This document shows positions 11,369 to 21,692 of a DNA stretch of 64,000 nucleotides, piece after piece. Each line of letters opens with the position of its first letter. The stretch's first letter is position 1. A program made the position numbers and the translations under genes. Source of the stretch: Adiantum capillus-veneris (lineage: Eukaryota > Streptophyta > Polypodiopsida > Polypodiales > Pteridaceae); the NCBI GenBank assembly GCA_014529385.2, contig CM043959.1, positions 6,042,466 to 6,106,465 of the forward strand, read 5' to 3'. The notes beneath the pieces were generated by a model. The model was not told where the DNA came from. It worked only from the letters and a program-made list of their open reading frames with translations, and searched no databases.

Positions 11369-12483
11369 ATGCTTTGGAGAGAGGCTACATGGAGGCAGAA
11401 CTCATGATGCTTTCTCTCATGTTTGCGGTGAGAAAGTTTAGATCCTACTTGCTACCAAAACCTTTTGTAATTCTCACTGCAGAAAATTTGTTTCCTTGGG
11501 TGTCATCTCAAATGAATCTTAGCACTAGGATCTCAAAGTGGATTATGGAATTTCAAGAGTTCCAATACTCTTTCAAGGTAGAAGATAGTGTGTGTGCACA
11601 ATTGGCAGGGATCCTTACTTATAGGGTACATGAGAAGGAGATTAAGGTGCCTCAAGTAAAGACCCTACCATTGCCACCACCTAAAAGTTTTCCTGATGCT
11701 TTTACCTTGTTCTTTGATGGAGCTTTTAGACGAGTCACAGGAAAAGCAGGGGGAGGGCTAGTATTGCTCAACCCAAGTGGGGAGGTGGTCATGAAAGAGA
11801 AGGTCAATCTACCAGGTTCAACTAGCAACAATGAATCAGAATACGACACACTACTTCATGGTTTAAAAATGTGCATTGGCCAAGGTATACGATGTCTCAT
11901 GGTAAAGGGAGATGCACTTCTCATCGTGAAGCAAATTTTAGGCATTTGGGCATGCAAGAATGAAAGCCTAAGGACAAAAGTTCATGCCATTCATAGATTG
12001 TTTAATCAATTTGAAGAAGTGCAACTATATCATATTCCTAGGAAACAGAATGAAGATGCCGATTTACTTGCACAACAAGCAGTTACATGTGGTAAGAAAG
12101 AAGTGCAGGTCATCATGGTGGCAGCAACTGTCAAGCAACCGATATACCGGGGATTGGAGTCATTGACTCCCATTATTAGCTACATTTTGGAGGGTGAGTT
12201 TCCACAAGACTTCACGAAGGCTCAGAAGAGAAGACTCATGAAAAAGGCAAGCGTGTATCTCTTTCTAGAAGGATCCCTTTATCAAAGAGGGAAGGATCAA
12301 GTGTGTAGAAGAGTACCAACTATTGAGGAAATCCCAGCCATTCTAAAAGGTTTGCATGAGGAAACGTGTGGTGGTCATTTTGCACAGGAACTCACTGCAA
12401 AAAAGATTTTGCTTGCCGGATATGTTTGGCCAAGCTTGCACATTGATGTTCAACATTGGTGTAAAAGCTGTCACAACTGTTAG
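11365..12483 (+). pseudogene. Gypsy-1 RNase H, second (archaeal-type) RNase H and integrase zinc finger
   Basis: Residues 1 to about 90 are the end of the ordinary RNase H, with ERGYMEAELMML and VILTAENLFPWV. Its late acidic residues are poorly conserved (TAEN where TDH is common). A second RNase H follows at residues about 112-240: FFDGAF, NNESEYDTLLHGL, VKGDALLIVKQI and NEDADLLAQQA supply the D, E, D, D set. This dual arrangement marks the Tat lineage. Residues about 290-372 are the integrase HHCC zinc finger (LHEETCGGHF ... CKSCHNC). A TAG at 12481 replaces the codon after CHNC and separates this frame from the integrase core. Confidence 0.88.
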
Positions 12484-13360
12484 ATTAATGGAAACAAGCG
12501 TATGTTATATGGTCCACGTCAGTTAGTCCTTGCAAATGGTCCATTTGAAAAATGGGGCATTGATGTTATGGGTCCATTGCCTAGGACTAAAAATGGGAAA
12601 TCGTATATCTTGGTGGCCAGAGACTACATGACAAGATGGGTAGAAGCACAAAGTGTGGCAAAGGTAAATGAGAGGACAGTGAGTAAATTTGTCTACACTC
12701 ACATTTGTTGTAGATTTGGCACACCTTTGGAGATTGTTTCTGATAATGGTCCAGGGTTTAGAAAGGGCTTGCTCACAGAAGTCTGTGAAGAACTTCAAAT
12801 TCTACATCATCATAGTACACCCTACTATCCCCAATCAAATGGTTTGGTAGAAAAAGCTAATGGTGTCATTGCAGGCATCATTAGAAAGATGGTGAAAAAC
12901 AAGACAAAGTTGTGGGATGACTTCTTGGATGGTGCCTTGTGGGCGTATCGAACCACATATAGGGAAGCCACGGAGTTCACACCATTTCACTTGGTCTATG
13001 GTCAAGAGGTTTTACAACCAATTGAGCTTAACATTCCAACAATGCGACTTCATGGCAAAGAAACACAAGATGATCAAGAAGCATGGATGGATCGACTTCT
13101 TACCTTAGCTGAGCTTGAATGGAAAAGAGAAGCAACATACGAGTGCTACAAGAGGAGCTACGCAGGTGAAAGAAAAGCTCGACAAGAAACTGAAGGACAA
13201 AGGCATCAATGAAGGAGATCTTGTGCTAAGGCATGACAATCGACTCGATAATCGTTTTGATGCCAAATTTGAAACTAGATGGCAGGGGCCATACATAGTT
13301 AAGAAGGCTTTCAATTCAAGTTACTATCAACTTATGGGGTACATGAATATACCATCATCC
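12484..13360 (+). pseudogene. Gypsy-1 integrase core and C-terminal domain
   Basis: The integrase inserts the cDNA into the host chromosome. All three catalytic acids are visible: D in EKWGIDVMGPL, D in IVSDNGPGF and E in NGLVEKANG. The first frame (to 13212) ends after about 236 codons. The C-terminal part, with KFETRWQGPYIVKKAF (the GPY/F motif), lies in the next frame from about 13115 to the 3' LTR, so there is one frameshift near 13130-13200. No chromodomain is visible, as expected for Tat-type elements. Confidence 0.88.
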
Positions 13361-13374
13361 TGGGGGAGGGCTAA
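13361..13374 (+). other. Gypsy-1 polypurine tract
   Basis: TGGGGGAGGGCTAA immediately precedes the 3' LTR and would prime plus-strand DNA synthesis. Confidence 0.8.
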
Positions 13375-15967
13375 TGATAGCTATTTTTCGGCTTTCCGTA
13401 ATTGCCATATTGAGTTAACCCACCCTACCAAAATCATCCAAACACTGTGGCTATCCCTACCATTTCACTGTATATAGGTGTGTGTGAGTTAGTGGACTTT
13501 TCCCATATCTTCTTAAAAACCCTTAATTAGCTAGTCACTGGTTTAGTTGAGCCAAAAAAATAAAAAATATAAGTATATTATGGCCCATTTGTGTGTAAAT
13601 ATTTCATTGTATATAGGGCCTAAATAAAAGGATTTTTCATAATTATTTTGGTATTTATTTAAATATTTCTACCAATGGTGTGTTATTTATGCTATGTACA
13701 TTGACTCACCATTACCATATTTTTTCTTACCATTTTGCATACTCTTTATTCCATATAAAAATAATTTCATGCAAGCTTCTCTTATTTTTGGTGTAACTCC
13801 ATCCCAACAAAAATCCAAAAAAAGCTAGTTTTATTTATGTGTATATTTTTTCACTATTGTGATTTTTTCCTTCCTACATCTATTCTCTTTTACTCTCATA
13901 AATTAGAACACCAAAAATATTCATCTTTTTATGGTAGACTTATAATGAGAGAGATTTATTTTGACCCCTTTATATTTTTTCCACCTATATTATTTATATT
14001 TGACATGTATATATTTTTTTAGACCCTTCAATATTTGATTTTCTTAGTTGTACTATTCATTTATATCATGATCTCAACAATATCTTCAATTATAGGCCTA
14101 CCAAATAAGTTCAAGGGTATGTGGAATGCATGCATGCACCATGGGGAGCTCACTCTTGAAGGTATTCAAAAGAATCATCCAAAGAAAGACCTCACAAGGA
14201 CTTTGTGCAGTGGAAAAAACAGTCGGTTTTGCTGAATTTTTAAAGATCACATGCTCCCCGAATTTGAAAAGGTGATACAAACAAAAGTTGTAGCTCGTGA
14301 GCTGAACTTTCACCTCAAATTTTTTCATATTTTTTTGAGCTACGAGCTGTGAGCTATGATTTTATTGGTGGATCCCAGTTTGCCCATGCTATGCAGCAAC
14401 ACTCCCTCTTCCACTTTATCATTTTCCTCTTTCACACACACTCCTCCCTCTCCTTCCCACTCCCAAACCTGCAACTCCCATGTCCTAATTCACCCTCTTC
14501 ACCATTGCCACATCTCTCACACCTCCATAGCCTTCATCCTCCATTTCTACACCCTAGGTGTCCCCCTTTCTCTCTACATATATGTCCATATTGCCATACT
14601 CTCTTCAACTTTGTAAAGAACTTCAAAAAATCAGCCAAAATCCAAGGTTAACCTCTGCAAATGAAGGCTTTATCATGAATTTTTCAAGGTTTTAAGATAA
14701 CATAGCTTCATCGACACGCGTTACTTCTCCATGCTGATCGCTTCTTCTAACGGTGCTGTAAAGAGGTGAATGTCAACTTCTCCAAGCTTCAACCTTGCTT
14801 TACAAGCTTATCCCTTCTCTAACTTTTCTCATCATATATCTCACCATTTGGTGAATGATTTTGTAAATATTTTTTAGTGATAATTACTAACTACTAACCA
14901 CTAACCTTATTGTAAAATGCACCCTCTACTAGAGTAGGCACTCCCCAATTATTCACTCAATCCTCTCTCCTTTCATCCTCAATAATTATCTTCTTTTGAG
15001 CCCACATCCATGTGACTCAAACGACAAGAGAGACCCACCCTCATTAAAAATAAATAAAAATATGCATAATCTTTTATTCCTTCAAATAAACTTGATTAGG
15101 CCTAATCCTAATCGAGGCTTCTAAAACCTATAAATAAAGCCCTTCTCTCCCTTGTAAATGATCACATCATCACACTACACCACACCACTCTCAACACATA
15201 ACACACCACTCTTCAAGCCTAGTTGTGTAGAGTGTGTGCATTTTTAGTGCTCTATTCCATCACTACACATAGGTGCATGGAGAAGCTTGAAGTTAGTTAT
15301 GCCATCTAGAGGAGTGGAGTGTATGCCACACTCTTCACCACACTTGTAGCCTACTCTTGTGCATAAATAAGATTTATAGTTTTGGGTGCAATTGTATGCT
15401 GCAACTACGACTCTTCTCTCCAAATTGACTTGATAAGTTGGCTCATCAGGTGGTTGAAGGTATATTGTCCTTGAAGTTTGTTGTGCCATTTCATGCTTGG
15501 TGGTTTGAGGGCTTGTTGAATTGTTTGCCTAAAAGGTCAATTGTAAGAGGGTGCTCGGTGAGAGGGCTCCCGTGACCCTAAGACAATTTGTGTATTGGCA
15601 ATAAGGTCAAGTTTTGTGTTGTCTCTCTATTTCTCATCAAGCTTTGTGTGCATCTAGTCTTTAAGGCTAAGACTGAGTTGCTCAAGTTGAGTTGTGCGCT
15701 TTATCTCTCTTTGGCGTGGTGAATGTTTGTGTTTGGTGTGTGTGGCTATCTTGCATTCCCCTCTCTTTGTGCGTTTGAGTACAAGGAGATATCACGTGCG
15801 TCCTAGTTCGCATCTACAACTAGGTGGTGCCCCTTTTCTTGTTTGGTTTCTGGCTGTGAGTTGTTGTTGTCTCTGATTGTGCTTGCCCCAGCCCCAATTG
15901 AGCAGCACGGGAGCCTGGAAGGGTGTTTAGAGGCCGCTCTTCTTGTTGCCCGCCCCGGACCGCCTCA
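13375..15967 (+). repeat. 3' LTR of Gypsy-1
   Basis: It starts TGATAGCT, ends CCGCCTCA, and is colinear with the 5' LTR. Differences are scattered, with local clusters near 13665 (a small indel) and 14725-14755. TATAAATA is at 15129. The next four bases are CCAG, the second copy of the target site. Confidence 0.95.
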
Positions 15968-16430
15968 CCAGCTAGCCTTGTACTTAGGCTTAGGATCATC
16001 AGATGTAAACTTCTTCTTGTAAACCCATTTATAAGGTAAGGCTTGCTTGCTTTCTAGCAATTCAACCAAGTCCCATGTATTATTATTCGCAATCAAGTTT
16101 TACTTAGATTGCATGGCCTACTCCCACTTGACCTTGTCATCCATTTGCATGGCTTCTTGATAACAAGATGGCTTACCATAGTCAGTCAACATGGCATAGT
16201 CCAACCCTGGCTGAAACCGATCAGGTGGATGTGAGGATCTAGTATTTTGTCTCAAAGTGTGACTATTGCTCTTTGGCCTATCAATTGGAGCACTGCTAGT
16301 GGAAGGTACATCAATAGACTTTTGAGTTCTCACAGATTCTAAGGCAATGTCCTCAAATGTGATCTTTCTATATTTCAACCTCTTTAATAGGTTTCTTATG
16401 CATCTTTGATTCATTGAAGATTACATGTGA
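15968..16430 (-). pseudogene. copia-2 RT N-terminal part and integrase-RT linker
   Basis: Minus-strand frames show SSHPPDRFQPGLDYAMLTDY and SCYQEAMQMDDKVKWE, the segment that leads into copia RT. The KWVYK-type block (KKKFTSDDPKPKYKA) follows close to 15968. The frame continues on the far side of Gypsy-1 at 5096 without a shift if one CCAG copy is counted once. A stop lies in the RT part just beyond the insertion point. Confidence 0.87.
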
Positions 16431-16439
16431 ACTGAAAAT

Positions 16440-17420
16440 TAATTTGTTTGCTTTTGGGTGCTAGATACAATAGCCCATCTCTTCATCTCAACCATAACCA
16501 AGGAAAATGCACTTATATGACTTTAGGTCTAGCTTTTTGAAGCTCTTTGGTCACATGTGCATATGCCTCACATCTAGAGACATGTAAGTGATCATAATGA
16601 CGATTCTTGCGAGACCGCAATTAATTTGATATCTTATAATCCAATGGTGTGCTAGGTGACATGTTGATAGTGTGTACCTCTATGAGTAGCACTTTTGCCC
16701 AAAAACCTTGAGTGAGATTCTGCATGGAAAGCATGGTTGTGATTCGCTCCTAAATTGTTCGATTCATCCTTTTTGCAATTCCAATTTGATTAGGTGTGTA
16801 AGGTGCAGTAAGGTGACTCTTGATACCTCTCTTATTGTTAAAATTCTCAAACTCCTTGGGAACATATTCTCCACCATTATTAGTCCTCAAGCATTTGAAC
16901 TTCTTGCTAGATTGATTCTCTACCAATGCTAAGAATGTTTGGAAAGTAGAGAAAACCTGATTCTTATGTCATAAAGGATAAACCATCACCTTCTTTGTGG
17001 AATCATCTATGAAAGTCACAAAATAGCTAGCTCCCCCTAGACACTTGGTCAGCATAGGATTGCAAATGTCACTATGGACAAGCTCTAGTGGCTACAAACG
17101 CTTCCTATTTAGTGGCGATGAGGTCCTCCAAGTTTGCTTACCATAGATGCAATGTTCAACATAGAAAAATTGGAATAACTCAACACAATAAAGTACCCAA
17201 AAATAAATAGTGTTTTCATTCCCTTCTGGCTCATATGGCCTAGCCAACTATGCCACAACTCAATAGACGGCAGCTCGGCTATGGATATACAATCCTCTTT
17301 ACACACCAGACAAACATAGAGTAAAGAGTTCCATGTTTTTGAACCCTGAGAATCACAAGATTTTCCTTGCGTATAGACCATGAACAGTTCCCAAAGGTTG
17401 TCGTGTAACCCAAATTGTCA
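16440..17420 (-). pseudogene. copia-2 GAG-pre-integrase and integrase, catalytically dead
   Basis: The pre-integrase block ELWHSWLGHMSQKGMKTL is at about 17270-17220. The core then reads ASYFVTFIDDSTKKVMV and FKCLRTNNGGEYVPKEF, and TPNQIGIAKRMNRT follows. In copia integrases the second catalytic Asp sits in R(S/T)DNGGE and the Glu in NG(I/V)AER. Here they read TNNGGE (D to N) and IGIAKR (E to K), so two of the three catalytic acids are lost. Several stops interrupt the rest. This is an old, inactive copy. Confidence 0.87.
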
Positions 17421-17422
17421 AG

Positions 17423-17761
17423 CTAACCAGCAGTTATATAACTTTTTGCTAACTTGGAAACATGTTTGAAATTTTTGACTATGAATTCCATGCCATTTTG
17501 CATGAATAGCTTGATGTCTCCAGCACCATGTATCTCAAGCTCATAGGTATCACCAAGCTTGACTTTTCCACTAGTATGTGCGTACATAGAGAACCATTCT
17601 CTATGAGGTGTCACCTGGAAACTGGCTCCAAAGACCCAAATTTGATCAAAGCTAGCATCTTGTGTAAGAAGGGCATCTCGACTAAGACCTACTATAAAAA
17701 TGAGAACATATGAGGAATTATGGACCTCGGGCACATCTGCAATTTTGGGAGACTCTAGCAC
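17423..17761 (-). pseudogene. copia-2 protease region with lost active site
   Basis: The frame carries IWVFGASFQVTPHREWFSMY, KVKLGDTYELEIHGAGDI and FKHVSKLAKSYI, the normal layout of a copia protease. The active site normally reads W-x-L/F-D-(S/T)-G-A-S. Here the two residues before GAS, including the catalytic Asp, are deleted, so the enzyme could not work. Confidence 0.85.
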
Positions 17762-17821
17762 ACTGAGCTCCTCAAGCTTAGCTTTGCCCTTATTGTCACT
17801 ATCAGACTTCTTGTTTTCTTG

Positions 17822-18763
17822 AAACTTATTTTTTTATTTTTTCCATATGCGAATTTTTTTTTTTTACATGTCCCTTTTTATGGCAATGGTAGCACTCCAC
17901 ATTGCGCAAAGAACCTCTAGATTTGCTGCAAGAGTTCCCACGATCCTTACTTTTGGCACAATATTGAGTGTGACCTCTATGACTCTTGCCACTAGCAACA
18001 GATGCATCACCTTTCTTTGCAGGTTCCATAGACTTCCTATGTATCTCTTCGCTGAGTAAAGTGGAAATTACCACATTGTAGGCCAACTTGCCCTCAAGTG
18101 CAAAGTTGCTAATTATTGTGCAAAATATGTCCCATGATGAGTGTGACCTCTATGACTCTTGCCACTAGCAACATATGCATCACCTTTCTTTGCAGGTTCC
18201 ATAGACTTCCTATGTATCTCTTCGCTGAGTAAAGTGGAAATTACCACATTGTAGGCCAACTTGCCCTCAAGTGCAAAGTTGCTAATTATTGTGCAAAAAA
18301 TATGTCCCATGAAGAGGGTAGAGAGCATAGTAAGAAGATAGACCGCACTTCATTGTCAAATTTCAGTCCCTGGGATGTCACATGACTAAAAAGTACATTA
18401 AAAGCATTCAAGTGATCAGAAACTATTTCAGCTTCTTTCATACAAAGCTCAAAAATGTTCTTCATCAAGTACACTTTGTTACTTGCACTCTTGCTCTCTT
18501 ACATGTTACACGGCTTTTCCCACAAGGATTTGGCAAAAGGTTCATTGACTATTGTAAAATAGACCGACTCAGCTAAGTGTTGCTTTTGCATCAACCATTT
18601 TCCACTACGCTTCGGTATAGCCAACTTCCTCTGCACATTCAAAGATTGGCTCTAATTGACCTATGTGAGTCAACACATCTTGGATTTTCTGTTTCCATAT
18701 AGAAAAAATTGTGCTGTCAAATTTTTTGATATTGTAAATGTATTTCTCAACAAAAGATTCCAT
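17822..18763 (-). pseudogene. copia-2 Gag (UBN2-type) with internal duplication
   Basis: The likely start is the ATG at 18763 (MESFVEKY on the minus strand), followed by FDSTIFSIWKQKIQDVLTHI, a typical copia gag N-terminus. Further on, EAEIVSDHLNAFNVLFSHV and RSIFLLCSLPSSWD match the gag/UBN2 domain. The zinc knuckle near 17880 reads CYHCHKKGHVKKKNS, so its last Cys is replaced by Ser. A 173-bp tandem duplication repeats the segment around LAYNVVISTLLSEEIHRKS. Frameshifts separate the parts. Confidence 0.85.
17965..18312 (-). repeat. tandem duplication of 173 bp inside copia-2 gag
   Basis: Segment 17965-18137 recurs at 18138-18312 with very few differences (for example AACAGATGC versus AACATATGC, and two extra A near 18296). 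It is younger than the duplication at 4131-4274. Confidence 0.93.
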
Positions 18764-20137
18764 GTTTGCAAGACTTGAGTACTATGTTAATGAGACCAAA
18801 ATTTATGGCGAAAAAACCTGGCGAGATTTTGACAAAGTTTCCTTCTTAACGAGGATAAAATCTCAAGCCAAAAGAGTGTTGAAAGACGCATGAAATTCAT
18901 AAGTGAACTCGAAAAAAAAAAATTGACAGAGTCTCTTTTGTTTGGGGAGTGAAAACTCAACCCACGTGATGCATAAAACGCATAAAAGCTGGCTTAAAAG
19001 AGTGAATTTGGGCATATACTATCAACACTCACTCTCAAAACGACCGCCATACATGGTGTCAAGAAAAATATCTGACCAAATACATAAGCTATGGCGAGGG
19101 TACCATAATGGGGAACTCCAGCAACCTGTATCATCGAAGGTTTCTCAACATTCAAGAATACCCCAGCTCAAGAAAACCTCACACGCGACCCTCCAAAGGC
19201 TAAAGCAAACACAAAGGACTAGCCACAGTCTTAGAAAGGGCTCTTCTAGTTTGAGTCTTAGAAACAGTTGGGAAAATTACCAAGGACGCCAAAAAATGGC
19301 TCCACTCAATGTACAATGGTCAGTGTCTATGACTCAATGTACATGAGTAAGCGCTCACAAACAAGAGCCAAAAAATTACTGCATGTAGTAAACAAATCCC
19401 TGCAAGGATGTCCACTCTCAAAAGAGCTCAATAACACTATGTTTGCTTAAGAAAGTATGCATCTGTCAATGCATAGCCATCTACAAAGAAACTGCCACCA
19501 AAATGAATGCGAGGAATGCCTGAAAGGCACTGTACCTAGGCGTGTCTAAAAACTTGGAGAAACTGGGTGTATGTGGGCTCAAAAGCCCCCCTGTGAACCT
19601 GCATGTCGGTGTAGACTACGAAGTCAATGCTGATTTCCAATGCCGGATGAAAATACACTAGCCGAATAGCCACCAAATCAGTCAAAACTGAAACTATGCC
19701 AAAAAATGCAATTGATGTGCTTGATGCCAATGCCGAGTGTCACTCCTCTATGATAGAGGTACCTCATCCACGCATGGCATGAGCATTGTCCTCCGTGGGA
19801 ATGCCAGTCTCGAGGCTCGCGAAAATCATCGATGTCGACGTTGGATGTCGAAAATCCGCCACGTAAATGTGAGATGTCAAGAAAAAATGCCCGAGGGTAG
19901 TAACCAATGTCGGTGTCCGGATGCTGTTGATATTGGAGAGTGTGAGCGTGTATGTGAATGCCGAATGCTCTCTCTCACTTTTGTTTATCAACAGCCAAAG
20001 GGGGTGTGTGTGAACACGACCTTACACTCAATTTTTTTTAAAAAATAGCTCTCTGTCAAAAAACTTGCTCTCATATTGCCATCGCTATCAAAAATTTGGG
20101 ACCGTGAGGTGCTGCCATGAAGATCTTGCTCCTTGTG

Positions 20138-20211
<74 letters not shown>

Positions 20212-20843
20212 ACGTGTGCGCACGCAACACACCACACCACACAATAGCACTACCTTCGATTTCTCACTTGCTTTGTTCCCAGTGCTACTATGTCGAAATC
20301 CCCCCCCCGATTTCTTTTATTGTCGGGACCTGCCGAGACCCACACAGTGTGCCTTGCTTACTACTGGGTACATGTAGCCAATTCTAAATTTCCTGCGCGC
20401 TCAATTCTTGGTGCCCTTGTGCGTGTTGCTCACAATTTTCAGCCCATGGCCTACTACTGCCCACAATTTGTGCTCAATTCCCTTGCTAGGCTTGCTACAA
20501 GGCTTCAACTCCTCCTAATTCACATAATTCCCTGCCAAGCTTGGTTATGCCTGATTTCCTATAGGGATTTACTGCTCACCAATCTTTATTCTTTGCTCAA
20601 TCTACAAATTATTTCCATTTTTCCCTACAAGCTTTCGATTTGCTTGATGAGCTGGCCACGAGTCCCACACAAGGTGTTGCTTCTATCAAACTGCCCGTGA
20701 GCTAAAATCTGTGCTCTCCAGACGTGCTCCAATTTTCCCTATTGCTCAACAAAGCCTTGCTTGATCTGCTATGTAGATCCCTCAAGATTCCATCTCTCAC
20801 TTGGGAGGGATGCACACGCATGGCTCGTGGAGTGGTCGATTCC
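18764..20843 (-). other. copia-2 leader or inserted sequence, 2.1 kb, no gene seen
   Basis: Copia elements normally have a short leader between PBS and gag. Here about 2.1 kb separates them. It contains a (TG)n run but no recognisable coding motif; its ORFs on both strands are low-complexity or random. A later insertion is likely, but I could not find its ends. Confidence 0.5.
20139..20210 (+). repeat. (TG)n microsatellite
   Basis: About 36 uninterrupted TG units, followed by the mixed CACGTGTGCGCACG. Poly-Cys-Val and poly-Thr-His ORFs here are artefacts of the repeat. Confidence 0.97.
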
Positions 20844-20856
20844 GGTTCTGATACCA
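20844..20856 (-). other. copia-2 primer-binding site
   Basis: On the minus strand TGGTATCAGAACC starts two bases after the LTR. It is complementary to the 3' end of initiator methionine tRNA except near its end, and is the standard plant copia PBS. Confidence 0.85.
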
Positions 20857-20858
20857 AT

Positions 20859-21031
20859 TGAAGGGCACGGAGCCCATGCGCGCGCGTACATGAAAGGGGG
20901 AAGAGGAAGAAGAAAAGTAGGCACAAGCTTTGTGGGGAAAAAAACTTCCTATTAGAAGGAGAATAGTGTGTCTCTTTAATGTTTTAAGTATAAGATTTAC
21001 AAAGGGGTTAATGGGTTAGGTTAGTGTCACA
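20859..21031 (-). repeat. 5' LTR of copia-2
   Basis: This 173-bp segment matches 3422-3580. On the minus strand it begins TGTGACACTAACC and ends in TTCA directly before the PBS. Confidence 0.82.
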
Positions 21032-21327
21032 CGAAATGGCACTATGAGTATTGTCTATAAACATCTACCTTATCGACCACAGGCTCTATAGAAAAGGTCA
21101 CCACAAGGGAAAATCTAGTTGGACACTTTAGCTTGAATGAACCTTCCCTATACTGCCCCAGTCATCCAATTCGAGATTGATGAGAAAGGTTTTGATTCTC
21201 GAATAGATGGCTATATAGCCACTATTCAAACGGGTTGGAATACCATTGTCAACATAATTTCCCAATGATGGAAGTTTAAAGTAAAAAGGACTCTTCTAAA
21301 TTAATTCAAGTCAAGGAGCAGTTGATA
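21032..21327. other. unassigned sequence between copia-2 and the GG cluster
   Basis: A plus-strand open stretch (FEIDEKGFDSRIDGYI and following) is visible but I do not recognise it. It ends where the GG-family leader begins abruptly at 21328. Confidence 0.35.
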
Positions 21328-21501
21328 CCATTTGGATCACAATTGACCCAAAACAAGTCAAAAGCGGAAAATTGCCAAGAAAAGCCTAAATCAGCCATAA
21401 CTTGCTTAAACAGAGTTTAAACTGAATTTTGTGAGTGGACAGAGCATAAGGGGGCTACTGAGAGTGAGCATAACCAAAATAGTCCAAATCTGTGAAAAAA
21501 A

Positions 21502-21523
21502 GACATCATACGCGTATAATGTC
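21502..21523. repeat. 22-bp palindrome, GG leader (copy A)
   Basis: GACATCATACG followed by its reverse complement with one mismatch (ATAATGTC). It lies 169 bp before the gag ATG, exactly as in copy E. Confidence 0.95.
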
Positions 21524-21692
21524 TTTTTCAGCATAACTGCAACAAAATTCTCACTTGATGAAACAGAAGTTGTCCAACTGACAAGATTAAACAATTGACC
21601 AAGTATCAATCAGTTTGGATCAATTCTGACCACAAAAACTTGAGGAAAATAAATTGCCGAGACGGAGAAGTTAAAGTCCTTGAGGGGAATTG

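Larger units (their letters stand above)
5097..15967 (+). mobile_element. Gypsy-1: Ty3/Gypsy element with dual RNase H (Tat-like), 10.9 kb
   Basis: Two LTRs of 2,592 and 2,593 bp, both TG...CA, enclose PBS, gag, PR, RT, RNase H, an archaeal-type second RNase H, integrase and a polypurine tract. The Gypsy order (RT before integrase) and the second RNase H point to the Tat clade, which includes Ogre and Retand. CCAG is present on both sides (5093-5096 and 15968-15971), a short target-site duplication. I count roughly 45-50 differences between the LTRs by eye, about 98% identity. The coding region carries several in-frame stops and frameshifts, so this copy is not autonomous as it stands. Confidence 0.93.
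3422..21031 (-). mobile_element. copia-2: old minus-strand Ty1/copia element split by Gypsy-1
   Basis: Reading on the minus strand from 21031 to 3422, the order is 5' LTR, Met-tRNA-type PBS, a long leader, gag, protease, integrase, RT, RNase H and 3' LTR. This is the copia order, with integrase before RT. Gypsy-1 (5097-15967) lies inside RT. If Gypsy-1 and one copy of CCAG are removed, the RT frame continues without a shift. The element has many stops and frameshifts, has lost catalytic residues in protease and integrase, and carries two internal tandem duplications. The outermost flanks (TCATC before 3422, CGAAA after 21031) do not form a target-site duplication. Confidence 0.85.

Noticed and set aside
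20117-20387. Poly-Cys-Val and poly-Thr-His ORFs
   Set aside because: Translations of the (TG)n microsatellite.
20290-20700. 136-codon plus-strand ORF
   Set aside because: No recognisable motif, no conservation evidence, lies in the copia-2 leader region. Treated as chance.
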